Source: JOPF136 sp963773835
GTDB lineage: Bacteria > Acidobacteriota > Terriglobia > Acidiferrales > UBA7541
Length of the DNA stretch: 64,000 bases
NCBI GenBank assembly: GCA_963773835.1
Contig: CAVZCQ010000001.1
Coordinates: forward strand, 744,001 to 808,000
Direction: 5' to 3'
In this document: positions 19,901 through 28,959 of the stretch, one piece after another
How positions within the stretch are numbered: position 1 is the stretch's first letter
Layout of the letters: every line of letters begins with the position of its first letter
Notes under the pieces: model-generated
The model's database searches: none
Told to the model about the DNA's origin: nothing
The model's input: the letters and a program-made list of their open reading frames with translations, nothing else
Translations under genes and position numbers: made by a program

Positions 19901-20259
19901 TCGTAGGGGAATGCGATTTCGTTGAAGGCCCGCACGCCGTCGTCGTTCTGCACTCGAATTCGCGCCGTGGTCTCCACGCGCCCCGTTCCGTCGTTTTCAA
20001 ACCGCGCGTGCGTGGCGAGCGATTCGACGATAAACGGTTCCTGAGAGTAATCGGGTTTACTCTGCGTTGCGGATGCTGAAGGGGGGGGCGCAGGCGCCTG
20101 CCGGGCGGCGACGGGCGGAGAGAAACGCGTCGCGAGCACCAGCAATGTTGCCGTCGCGACCAGAAACAGCAAACGACGAAGCTCGGATTTGGCAAGCACC
20201 TTTGAAATTGACCCGCGGTCGCTGCAGCCACTGGAAGAATAGGGAGTGTGCAGGGGCAT
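16981..20259 (-). CDS. DUF3857/transglutaminase-like/TPR exported protein, catalytic triad degenerate
   Basis: 1092 aa. A hydrophobic segment at about 29-46 acts as signal or anchor, placing the protein outside the cytoplasm. DUF3857 spans about 75-260 and a transglutaminase-like domain about 300-425. In active relatives this domain has a GDCKDK-type Cys, a His in an FxHVI context and an Asp before Thr. Here the Cys position is Ser360 (GYADSIDKH), the His position is Arg401 (FDRVIT) and only Asp416 (FWLDTT) is kept, so peptide-bond chemistry is unlikely. At least five TPR-like repeats fill about 670-1000, suggesting a scaffold. The start codon lacks a ribosome binding site. Role unknown. Confidence 0.85.
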   Translation of the reverse strand: MPLHTPYSSSGCSDRGSISKVLAKSELRRLLFLVATATLLVLATRFSPPVAARQAPAPPPSASATQSKPDYSQEPFIVESLATHARFENDGTGRVETTARIRVQNDDGVRAFNEIAFPYDSSTEHIDIAYVRVRQSDGSTTEAPHELIQDLAAQAVRDAPLYSDAREKHISVPALHPGETLEYQVIEVIQQPLAPGQFWFEQDFEKNAITLYQKFELDVPAARPLKLKTRPGLDPHIEESSGRRVYSWASAHMTRTGDSAEGKSQSKPADEPDIRVSTFSSWEELGAWYQSVMHAGAAATPEIQKKADELTQSSKTPAEKLGALYDYVAVQFRYVNLPFGSGRFEPHPLAAVLKNGYADSIDKHALLAALAAAAGLRADAVLVSAQRNPDPEMPSPAEFDRVITRVTAGTDVFWLDTTTEVAPFGFLISALRHRQALGVPPDGPATILETPADPPFPVHQFWRLEGSVDGLGKLDAHVHYALRGDNEVLLRLAFRRAPQSKWKELGQAIAASDGLRGEIGEVRPADPADTHHPFTLDYHVVEPGLFDWSSRSARLSPPLPPLALPDPAKPGESIVLGSPAEVTMEMKLAFPPRYTARAPVATSVSRDYGDYRSAYSAAGGLLTGSRTLNIRQHEILAAGASDFTLFFRRAVRNDEAQSFVLESKEAGANAIPDSAPVDELVQAATSAYAGQKFALAEQLLERAVAREPAHKRAWKLLGAVRLAQQENAKAAEAFRKQIELEPADEFAYEGLGLAEAAQQHYDEAIAAFRKQLRVKPLDPMAQASLGATLGEAHRWAEAETELEKAVALSSGDPRLYLNLGRAELNLNQPGKAQAAFDKAVALSPSPGVWNSAAYELAQHGVHLDRAQKFAELAAAGAESDLSNVTLDKLTVRDLARVASLATYWDTLGWTCFQRGEWKRAERYLEAAWRLSIRGEAGDHLGQMYEKQKNKAEAERMYALALATAHPPPETRERLEKLAGGVKEAEALVLRARDQLPLIQEYSLARLLPAGTAGWAEFFVLLGAGQHADAVKFVRGNVALRGAAQSLRALNYGPMLPEDSPAKLVRLGRLACGTERPVCTFTLFPADQVRVVE

Positions 20260-20453
20260 GACAAATGATTTCTCGAAAGTGCATCGCGTTCCCTCTATCC
20301 GGCGGAATAGCCGGCCATCGGCAGGAGGTCTTGTCTGTTTGCAACAAGTTGATTCTAGAGGACATAGGGCCTAGTCCGACCACTCCAGCCGGGCCCGCTG
20401 AACGCGTAGGATGAGCTCGCCTCGATTTATCCACACCTCGGAACTGTTTTGAT
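20260..20453. other. Divergent intergenic stretch
   Basis: Gap between the DUF3857 gene (-) and the str-operon promoter (+). No coding sequence and no convincing - strand promoter were found here. Confidence 0.5.
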
Positions 20454-20482
20454 TTGACAGATTTGCAGACCTTTTCTATACT
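20454..20482 (+). promoter_or_regulatory. Near-consensus promoter of the str-S10-spc-alpha supercluster
   Basis: TTGACA (20454-20459), 17 bases, TATACT (20477-20482): 11 of 12 consensus positions. It is the best promoter in the window, as expected for ribosomal genes. Predicted start near 20489. Confidence 0.85.
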
Positions 20483-20488
20483 GGCTTG

Positions 20489-20872
20489 GTTCGGCAGAGG
20501 GGTGTTCCTCTGTCTGTGGTGGTAGGAAGGTCCTCTGGCCCAAGCCCATCCCGACGGTTCGGGACGGGACGGGGGGAACAGGGGAGCGGCCGGAATGGGG
20601 CGCCAGCCCCGCAAAGCCGAGTAAGCCTCTCCGCATGTGACCTGAAGCATTCGCTCTAGGTCTCGCCAGGTGGCGGAGTTTCTTGCTTGTCCTCCGTTGT
20701 CGCTGCGAGTGGTTGCTCGCATGTCTGCCGATCACCGGTAAGCTGCGCGCGCAAAAATGCGCGTCGCGGAGCGTGAGGAGTTTTGCCGTTTTGCCGGCGA
20801 ACGCGTGCCGGAAGGTTCGGGCGGGTTCAAGGAAGTAGAACAGCCGGAAGCGGCTGTTCCGCGGGAGATGAC
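20489..20872 (+). ncRNA. Structured 5' leader (or separate small RNA) upstream of rpsL
   Basis: About 380 nt of transcribed non-coding sequence with many complementary pairs. CGG/AGAGG (20492-20500) pairs with CCTCTCCG (20626-20633) and could close a roughly 140-nt structure. GGCTTGG (20483-20489) can pair with CCAAGCC (20540-20546), CAGAGG (20495-20500) with CCTCTG (20507-20512), and GGGGC (20597-20601) with GCCCC (20606-20610). Some of these exclude each other. I do not recognise a known RNA family: SRP RNA, RNase P RNA and tmRNA signatures are absent. A 6S-like RNA is possible but unproven. Confidence 0.4.
20838..20859 (+). promoter_or_regulatory. Hairpin next to the rpsL ribosome binding site
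   Basis: GAACAGCCG (20838-20846) and CGGCTGTTC (20851-20859) form a perfect 9-bp stem with a GAAG loop. The stem ends four bases before the GGGAG site used by rpsL. This is a suitable position for translational control by a ribosomal protein such as S7, but nothing in the sequence identifies the ligand. Confidence 0.5.
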
Positions 20873-21256
20873 GTGCCGACATTTTCACAATTGGTGCGCT
20901 ACGGACGCGAGCAGGTCCAGTCGAAGACGAAGTCGCCGGCTCTGGACGGCAGCCCCTCCAAGCGCGGCGTGTGCATTCGCGTTTACACCCAGACGCCGAA
21001 GAAACCGAATTCAGCGCTTCGGAAAGTGGCGCGCGTGCGGCTGACGAATGCGTCGGAAGTCACCACGTACATCCCCGGCATCGGCCACAATCTCCAGGAG
21101 CACTCCATCGTGCTCGTGCGGGGCGGCCGCGTGAAGGACCTGCCGGGCGTGCGTTATCACATTATCCGCGGCTCGCTCGATGCCGCGGGCGTGGAGAACC
21201 GGAAACAGGGGCGCTCGAAATACGGCGCCAAGCGGCCCAAAGCCGCGCAGAAGTAG
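20873..21256 (+). CDS. rpsL: 30S ribosomal protein S12
   Basis: 127 aa from a GTG at 20873 (GGGAG five bases upstream), giving the standard PTFSQLVR N-terminus. Decoding-centre protein. Key segments: KRGVCIRVYTQTPKKPNSALRKVARVRL and GRVKDLPGVRYHIIRG. The Lys residues whose mutation gives streptomycin resistance look wild type. Starts the str operon and follows the leader hairpin. Confidence 0.97.
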   Translation: MPTFSQLVRYGREQVQSKTKSPALDGSPSKRGVCIRVYTQTPKKPNSALRKVARVRLTNASEVTTYIPGIGHNLQEHSIVLVRGGRVKDLPGVRYHIIRGSLDAAGVENRKQGRSKYGAKRPKAAQK

Positions 21257-21268
21257 GAGGAGCCGAGC

Positions 21269-21739
21269 ATGCCCCGAAAAGGAGCAGTTCCACGCCGCAC
21301 GGTCACGGCGGACCCGGTCCACCAGAGCGACCTGGTGCGGAAGTTCATCAACTGCATGATGTGGGACGGCAAGCTGGCCACCGCGCAGCAAATTTTCTAC
21401 ACCGCCATGGCGCAGATTCAGGAGAAGACGAACGACGACCCGGTGAAGACGTTCAAGAAGGCGGTGGAGAACGTGAAGCCGGCGGTCGAGGTGAAGACGC
21501 GGCGCGTGGGCGGCGCCAACTACCAGGTGCCCGTGGAAGTCAATAATTTCCGGCGCCAGTCGCTGGCCATCCGCTGGCTGATTGATTACGCGCGCTCGCG
21601 CGCGGGCAAGAGCATGGAGAACAAGCTGGCGGAAGAGCTGCTGGACGCGGCGAACAGCCGCGGTGGGGCCATCAAGAAGAAGGAAGACGTGCACCGTATG
21701 GCTGAGGCCAACAAGGCCTTCGCGCATTACCGGTGGTAG
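21269..21739 (+). CDS. rpsG: 30S ribosomal protein S7
   Basis: 156 aa, normal length. Primary 16S rRNA binder that nucleates the 30S head. Visible are MPRKGAVPRR at the start, KFINCMMWDGK, the VKTRRVGGANYQVPVEV strand pair, and the C-terminal AEANKAFAHYRW. The ATG follows GTAGGAGG in the 12-base gap after rpsL. Confidence 0.97.
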   Translation: MPRKGAVPRRTVTADPVHQSDLVRKFINCMMWDGKLATAQQIFYTAMAQIQEKTNDDPVKTFKKAVENVKPAVEVKTRRVGGANYQVPVEVNNFRRQSLAIRWLIDYARSRAGKSMENKLAEELLDAANSRGGAIKKKEDVHRMAEANKAFAHYRW

Positions 21740-21755
21740 GAGCGCGCGGAACCGC

Positions 21756-24056
<2,301 letters not shown>

Positions 24057-24117
24057 CGGATAGGTGGTTTGAGCACGAAGTTGAGTTTCTTAGGGGGATT
24101 GAGGAGCAGAGAGGGAT

Positions 24118-25305
24118 ATGGCCAAGGAAAAATTTGAACGGAGCAAGCCGCACGTGAACGTGGGAACGATCGGCCACATCGACCACGGCAAGACCACTCT
24201 GACCGCGGCGATCACCAAGGTGCTCTCCAAGCACAACCCGAAAGTCCATTTCCGGGCCTTCGATTCCATCGACAACGCTCCGGAAGAGCGGGAGCGGGGG
24301 ATCACCATCGCGGTGGCGCACGTGGAGTACGAGACGGCCAACCGGCACTACGCGCACATCGACTGTCCGGGACACGCGGACTACATCAAGAACATGATCA
24401 CCGGGGCGGCGCAGATGGACGGCGCGATTCTGGTGGTGGCGGCCACGGACGGGCCCATGCCGCAGACGCGGGAGCACATTCTATTGGCGCGGCAGGTAGG
24501 GGTGCCGTACATCGTGGTGTTCCTGAACAAGTGCGACGCGGTGGAAGACCCGGAACTGTTGGAGCTGGTGGAGCTGGAAGTGCGCGAGCTGCTGAAGACC
24601 TACCAGTTTCCGGGAGACGCGGTGCCGGTGATCCGGGGCTCGGCGCTGGGCGCGTTGAACGGGGAAGAGAAGTGGGAGAAGACGATCCTGGAGCTGATGG
24701 AGGCGGTGGACAAGTACGTGCCGCTTCCGGTGCGGGATGTGGACAAGCCGTTCGCCATGCCGATTGAGGACATTTTCTCGATCTCGGGGCGCGGCACGGT
24801 GGTGACGGGGAGGATCGAGCGGGGGAAGGTGAAGGTAGGGGAGGAAATCGAGATCGTGGGTTTCCGGGAGACGCAGAAGAAAGTAGTGACGGGCGTAGAG
24901 ATGTTCCGGAAGCTTTTGGACGAAGGGATGGCGGGCGACAACGTGGGATTGCTGCTGCGGGGGACGGAAAAAGAGGATGTGGAGCGAGGGCAGGTGGTGT
25001 GCAAGCCGGGGTCGATCACGCCGCACAAGAAGTTCAAGGCGGAGGCGTACATATTGACGAAGGAAGAGGGGGGGCGGCACACGCCGTTCTTCACGGGCTA
25101 CCGGCCGCAGTTTTATTTCCGGACCACGGACGTGACGGGAGACGTGAAGCTGGCGGAAGGGGTGGAGATGGTGATGCCGGGAGACAACGCGACGGTAGGG
25201 ATCGAGCTGATCACGCCGGTGGCGCTGGAGAAGGGGCTGCGGTTCGCCATCCGCGAAGGCGGCCACACGGTCGGCGCCGGCGCCGTGACCGAGATCGTCG
25301 AGTAA
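24118..25305 (+). CDS. tuf: Elongation factor Tu
   Basis: 395 aa. GTPase delivering aminoacyl-tRNA. Motifs: GHIDHGKTT, RGITIAVAH (switch I/II region), DCPGH and NKCD. Domains II and III complete, ending AVTEIVE. Codon use differs from neighbours: from about 24,250 on, Arg is mostly CGG and Gly often GGG, while fusA and rpsJ prefer CGC and GGC. Such a local shift is often seen where two tuf copies exchange sequence by gene conversion, so a second copy elsewhere is likely. Follows fusA by 61 bases. Confidence 0.98.
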   Translation: MAKEKFERSKPHVNVGTIGHIDHGKTTLTAAITKVLSKHNPKVHFRAFDSIDNAPEERERGITIAVAHVEYETANRHYAHIDCPGHADYIKNMITGAAQMDGAILVVAATDGPMPQTREHILLARQVGVPYIVVFLNKCDAVEDPELLELVELEVRELLKTYQFPGDAVPVIRGSALGALNGEEKWEKTILELMEAVDKYVPLPVRDVDKPFAMPIEDIFSISGRGTVVTGRIERGKVKVGEEIEIVGFRETQKKVVTGVEMFRKLLDEGMAGDNVGLLLRGTEKEDVERGQVVCKPGSITPHKKFKAEAYILTKEEGGRHTPFFTGYRPQFYFRTTDVTGDVKLAEGVEMVMPGDNATVGIELITPVALEKGLRFAIREGGHTVGAGAVTEIVE

Positions 25306-25309
25306 GCCG

Positions 25310-25645
25310 ATGTCAGCCGGAGAGAAAATTCGTATTCGACTGAAGGCTTACGACCACCGCGTGCTGGACCAGTCCACACGCGACATCGTGGAAACGGCGC
25401 GGAGGACGGGCGCCAACGTGGCGGGGCCGATTCCGCTGCCGACCACGATCAACCGCTGGACGGTGCTGCGTTCGCCGCACGTGGACAAGAAGTCGCGCGA
25501 GCAGTTCGAGATGAGGACGCACAAGCGGCTGATCGACATCCTGGAGCCCACGCCGGACACGGTGGACGCGCTCATGAAGCTCGATTTGCCGCCGGGTGTG
25601 GACGTGGAAATCAAGGCGTTCGGCCGCGAGCATGGAGTGAAGTAG
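25310..25645 (+). CDS. rpsJ: 30S ribosomal protein S10
   Basis: 111 aa, four bases after tuf, so the str and S10 operons are joined. Core: KIRIRLKAYDHRVLDQS, PTTINRWTVLRSPHVDKKSREQFE and KRLIDILEPT. In other bacteria S10 also acts as NusE in antitermination. It has a slightly longer C-terminus (EIKAFGREHGVK) than the 102-aa E. coli protein. Confidence 0.97.
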   Translation: MSAGEKIRIRLKAYDHRVLDQSTRDIVETARRTGANVAGPIPLPTTINRWTVLRSPHVDKKSREQFEMRTHKRLIDILEPTPDTVDALMKLDLPPGVDVEIKAFGREHGVK

Positions 25646-25713
25646 GGCGGAGCGCAGCCCCTTCGTTCCTCAGGGCAGGCAAGAGTGGCTGCGCCACGAG
25701 AGGGAATTCGAGA
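25646..25713. repeat. Imperfect inverted repeat between rpsJ and rplC
   Basis: The gap carries GCGCAGCC and GGCTGCGCC as inverted arms about 30 bases apart, with a GGCAGGCAAGAGT spacer, followed by the rplC ribosome binding region. It resembles the GCACAGGC-type interspersed elements elsewhere in the window. Confidence 0.4.
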
Positions 25714-26355
25714 ATGGCAGTGAACGGAATACTCGGGATCAAGCTGGGCATGACGCAGGTGTATGGCAACGACGGCGCGGCCATCCCCTGCACGGTGATG
25801 CAGGCAGGTCCCTGCGTGGTGGTGCAGCGGCGCACAGCGCAGAATGATGGATACGAGGCCGTGCAACTGGGCTTGGTGGAATTCGTCAAGCCGCAGCGGG
25901 TGACCAAGCCGATGACCGGGCATTTCAAGAAGGCGGATGTGGCCCCCATGCGTTTTCTGGGCGAAGTGCGGCTGGAAGCCTCGCAGGCGGAGACGAAAGT
26001 CGGCGACCGCGTGCTGGCCGACAATTTCACGGTGGGCGAGTTTGTGGATGTCAGCGGAGTGAGCAAGGGCAAGGGATTCGCGGGCGGCGTCAAGCGGTGG
26101 CATTACCGCGGCGGCGACAAGTCGCACGGCTCGATGTTCCATCGCGCGCCGGGCGGAATCGGCGCCAGCTCGTTTCCCTCCCGCGTATGGCCGGGCCAGC
26201 ATTTCCCGGGTCATCTCGGAAACCAGCGGCAAACGGCGCGAAACCTGAAAGTGGTGAAGGTGGACGCGGAAGAAAACCTGCTGCTGGTGCGGGGCGCGGT
26301 GCCGGGACCGGCGGGAGCCTACGTTTTTATCCGCCGCGCGAAGTCGGCGAAATAG
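25714..26355 (+). CDS. rplC: 50S ribosomal protein L3
   Basis: 213 aa. Early-assembly 23S rRNA binder close to the peptidyl-transferase centre. Core: GILGIKLGMTQVY, VSKGKGFAGGVKRWHY, the loop SHGSMFHRAPGGIGAS with VWPGQHFPGHLGNQ, and VDAEENLLLVRGAVPGP. The HLGNQ loop carries the Gln that is methylated in E. coli L3. Normal length and order. Confidence 0.97.
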   Translation: MAVNGILGIKLGMTQVYGNDGAAIPCTVMQAGPCVVVQRRTAQNDGYEAVQLGLVEFVKPQRVTKPMTGHFKKADVAPMRFLGEVRLEASQAETKVGDRVLADNFTVGEFVDVSGVSKGKGFAGGVKRWHYRGGDKSHGSMFHRAPGGIGASSFPSRVWPGQHFPGHLGNQRQTARNLKVVKVDAEENLLLVRGAVPGPAGAYVFIRRAKSAK

Positions 26356-26369
26356 AGGACGGAGCGATC

Positions 26370-27029
26370 ATGCCGGTCGTGGATGTAGTGAATTTGAGTG
26401 GCGAGACGGTGGGGCAGGTGACCCTGTCCGACGCCGTGTTTGCCGCGGACGTGAACCCGCACACGCTGCACGAAGCGGTGCGCTGGCAACAAGCTGGGGA
26501 GCGTGCGGGAACGCACAAGACCAAGGTGCGCTCTGAAGTTCAGGGTTCGGGCAGGAAGTTGTGGCGGCAGAAGGGCACCGGCCGCGCCCGCATGGGCTCC
26601 ATCCGGTCGCCTATCTGGCGGCACGGCGGCACGGTGCACGGGCCGCAGCCGCGGGATTACAGCTACCGGCTGCCGCGCAAAATGCTGCAGGGCGCGCTAC
26701 GTTCGGCGCTTTCCGCGAAGCTGGCTGCCGACAAGTTGACGGTGGTGGAAGGTTGGACGGTCGAGACGCACAAGACCAAGCTCTTCCGGCAGGCGATGGC
26801 CAAGCTGGACAAAGGCTCCCGGAACTGGCTGGTGGTCGAGCCGCCGGGAAACCGGAACCTGGAACTCGCCGGGCGCAACCTGGAGAAGTTCGCCCTGGTA
26901 GCGCCGCGGGAGCTGCGTCCGTACGACCTGCTGCGGTGCGACCGGATGTTCGTTTCGCGGGATACGGTGCTGCGTCTTTCTGCGTCGCTCGAGCCGAAGG
27001 CGCGCGCGAGCCGGGCAGGGAAGGAATAA
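26370..27029 (+). CDS. rplD: 50S ribosomal protein L4
   Basis: 219 aa from the ATG at 26370 (GGAG five bases upstream). Lines part of the exit tunnel with its extended loop: KLWRQKGTGRARMGSIRSPIWRHGGTVHGP. A C-terminal globular domain follows with the LKLRP-like APRELRPYDLL. In E. coli L4 also represses its own operon; no matching leader stem was identified before rpsJ here. Confidence 0.96.
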   Translation: MPVVDVVNLSGETVGQVTLSDAVFAADVNPHTLHEAVRWQQAGERAGTHKTKVRSEVQGSGRKLWRQKGTGRARMGSIRSPIWRHGGTVHGPQPRDYSYRLPRKMLQGALRSALSAKLAADKLTVVEGWTVETHKTKLFRQAMAKLDKGSRNWLVVEPPGNRNLELAGRNLEKFALVAPRELRPYDLLRCDRMFVSRDTVLRLSASLEPKARASRAGKE

Positions 27030-27032
27030 GCG

Positions 27033-27329
27033 ATGTCGGAGAGCACGTTCCAGATCATCCGGCGCCCGATCATCACGGAGAAGGGCTTGGCGGTAAAGGA
27101 AACGCTCCAGACTGTGGTGTTTGAAGTGGCGCGCGCGGCCACCAAGACGCAGATCAAGGAAGCCGTGCAAACCATTTTCAAGGTCAAAGTGGATTCGGTA
27201 CGCACGGCGCAGTTCCACGGCAAGATGCGCCGCCGCGGCCGGGCGGAAGGCTTCCGCCGGGACTGGAAGAAAGCCTACGTAAAGCTGGCAGCAGGCGAAA
27301 AAATGATCGAATACGGGGAGAACCTGTAA
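27033..27329 (+). CDS. rplW: 50S ribosomal protein L23
   Basis: 98 aa, three bases after rplD. Exit-tunnel protein and docking site for SRP and trigger factor. IIRRPIITEKGL at the N-terminus and FKVKVDSVRTAQFHGKMRRRGRAEG mark the family. Normal size. Confidence 0.96.
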   Translation: MSESTFQIIRRPIITEKGLAVKETLQTVVFEVARAATKTQIKEAVQTIFKVKVDSVRTAQFHGKMRRRGRAEGFRRDWKKAYVKLAAGEKMIEYGENL

Positions 27330-27356
27330 CCCCCGTCTGCGGGGCGCGAGGAAAAT

Positions 27357-28178
27357 ATGGCGCTCAAATCGTTCAGGCCCTACACCAAGTCACGGCGCTA
27401 CCTGACCGTGCTGGACAAGGCGGAGATCACAAAGGAGACGCCGGAGAAGGCGCTCCTCGAGCCGCGCAAGCGCTCGGGGGGACGCAATTCCCACGGTGAG
27501 ATAACCATCTGGCACCGCGGCGGCGGACACAAGCGCATGTACCGCGTCGTGGATTACCGGCGGGACAAGCCGGGAATCCCGGCGCGTGTGGCGGCGATTG
27601 AATACGACCCGAACCGTTCGGCGAGGCTGGCCCTGCTGCACTATTCGGACGGAGAGAAGCGCTACATCCTCCACCCCGTGGGGCTGCAGGTGGGGATGAC
27701 GGTTTCGACCGGGCCGGGCGCTGACATTCTGCCGGGCAACGCCATGACCATCCGGCACATTCCGCCGGGCACGCCGATGCACAACCTGGAGCTGTTTCCG
27801 GGCAAGGGCGGGCAAGTGGTGCGCGCGGCGGGATCGTCGGCGCAATTGTTGTCGAAAGAGGGCGATACAGCGCTGGTGAAGCTGCCGTCGGGCGAAGTAC
27901 GGCAATTTCATCTGGACTGCATGGCCACCGTGGGGCAGGTGGGCAACCTGGACCACGAGAACATCACGTACGGGAAAGCGGGCCGCACGCGCTGGAAGGG
28001 ACGCCGTCCCACCGTGCGCGGAGTGGCGATGAACCCGGTGGACCATCCGCACGGCGGCGGCGAAGGGCGCGTCAAGGGCAATCACCCGCAGACGCCGTGG
28101 GGGTTCCCAACGCTGGGAGCGAAGACGCGGCGGCGCAAGCCGTCGGACAAGTACATTGTGAGCAGGAGGAAGCCGTAG
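27357..28178 (+). CDS. rplB: 50S ribosomal protein L2
   Basis: 273 aa, normal length. Central 23S rRNA binder required for peptidyl transfer. Core: KRSGGRNSHGEITIWHRGGGHKR, then AGSSAQLLSKEG, and the C-terminal RPTVRGVAMNPVDHPHGGGEGR loop with the functionally important His. Followed by an unusual 396-base gap before rpsS that holds an extra gene (28263-28568). Confidence 0.98.
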   Translation: MALKSFRPYTKSRRYLTVLDKAEITKETPEKALLEPRKRSGGRNSHGEITIWHRGGGHKRMYRVVDYRRDKPGIPARVAAIEYDPNRSARLALLHYSDGEKRYILHPVGLQVGMTVSTGPGADILPGNAMTIRHIPPGTPMHNLELFPGKGGQVVRAAGSSAQLLSKEGDTALVKLPSGEVRQFHLDCMATVGQVGNLDHENITYGKAGRTRWKGRRPTVRGVAMNPVDHPHGGGEGRVKGNHPQTPWGFPTLGAKTRRRKPSDKYIVSRRKP

Positions 28179-28262
28179 AACGCTGACGGGATGGCCGCCG
28201 AACGTTCCGGCGGAAAATTCCGGATGGGCCCGGCGCGGCGGGTGACCATGGAAGGACTGGCA

Positions 28263-28568
28263 ATGAGAGCAACGCGTGCGTCTCGGACGGCGGCACGCCG
28301 GCCGAGGGTCCACAAGTCGAAGCCCGCGGCACGGCCGGCCAAGCCGGTGAAGGCAGTGGTTCGGCCGGGAGCGGCGCCTCCGGAGCAGGTGCTGTACCGG
28401 TTTTGCAAGCCGGGATGGGCAGTGGTGGTGGAGAAAGTGGCGACGGCGCTGGGCACGCGGTTTGTCTGCCCGTTCTGTCCCGCCTCTCATCGCGTGCCCG
28501 GACCGGTGCGCGGTTTCCGGAAGATGCGCCGGGCGCAATGGATCAAGCTGCGCCGCGTAACGGAGTAA
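28263..28568 (+). CDS. Unrecognised small basic Cys-containing protein inserted between rplB and rpsS
   Basis: 101 aa from the ATG at 28263, chosen because AAGGA lies six bases upstream; the frame is open from 28191. The gene ends six bases before rpsS, so it is embedded in the S10 operon, where rplB is normally followed directly by rpsS. The N-terminal 40 residues are Arg/Lys/Pro/Ala-rich and look disordered and RNA-binding. The rest is compact, with Cys48, a Cys69-x2-Cys72-x3-His76 knuckle (FVCPFCPASH), and a basic C-terminal helix (FRKMRRAQWIKLRR). It matches no ribosomal protein I know. A ribosome-associated or assembly protein is an inference from position and charge only. Confidence 0.7.
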   Translation: MRATRASRTAARRPRVHKSKPAARPAKPVKAVVRPGAAPPEQVLYRFCKPGWAVVVEKVATALGTRFVCPFCPASHRVPGPVRGFRKMRRAQWIKLRRVTE

Positions 28569-28574
28569 TCGAGG

Positions 28575-28940
28575 ATGCCCAGGTCACTGAAGAAGGGTCC
28601 GTTCGTCGACGGCCACCTGAGAGAAAAGGTGGACGCGCTGAACGCGCGCAATGAGAAGAAAGTGATCAAGACGTGGTCGCGCCGGTCCACCATCCTGCCG
28701 GAAATGGTGGGACACACCCTCGCGGTGCACAACGGCAAGAAATTCATTCCCGTGTATGTGACCGAGCAGATGGTGGGACACAAGCTGGGCGAATTCGCGC
28801 CCACGCGATCGTTCAAGGGCCACGCGGTGCGCGCGGCGTTGGAAAAGGCCGCGGGCGTGGCTCCGGGAGCAGGAGCGCCCGGGGCGGGCGGCGCGGCACC
28901 GAGCGGCGGCGCGGCGCCGGCAGCACCGGCAAAGAGTTGA
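28575..28940 (+). CDS. rpsS: 30S ribosomal protein S19
   Basis: 121 aa. 30S head protein near the A site. The S19 core fills residues 1-92: RSLKKGPFVDGHL, TWSRRSTILPEMVGHTLAVHNGK, FIPVYVTEQMVGHKLGEFAPTR. It is followed by about 30 extra Gly/Ala/Pro residues, an uncommon low-complexity tail (usual length about 92). Confidence 0.97.
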   Translation: MPRSLKKGPFVDGHLREKVDALNARNEKKVIKTWSRRSTILPEMVGHTLAVHNGKKFIPVYVTEQMVGHKLGEFAPTRSFKGHAVRAALEKAAGVAPGAGAPGAGGAAPSGGAAPAAPAKS

Positions 28941-28959
28941 TCGGCTGAGGACGGAGGAA

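Noticed and set aside
20489..20640. SRP RNA, RNase P RNA or tRNA in the rpsL leader
   Set aside because: The conserved SRP domain IV sequence, RNase P core segments and a tRNA T-arm/acceptor geometry were looked for and not found.
21582..21755. N-terminal extension of EF-G into rpsG
   Set aside because: It overlaps the end of rpsG in another frame, is Arg/Trp-rich and lacks EF-G similarity.
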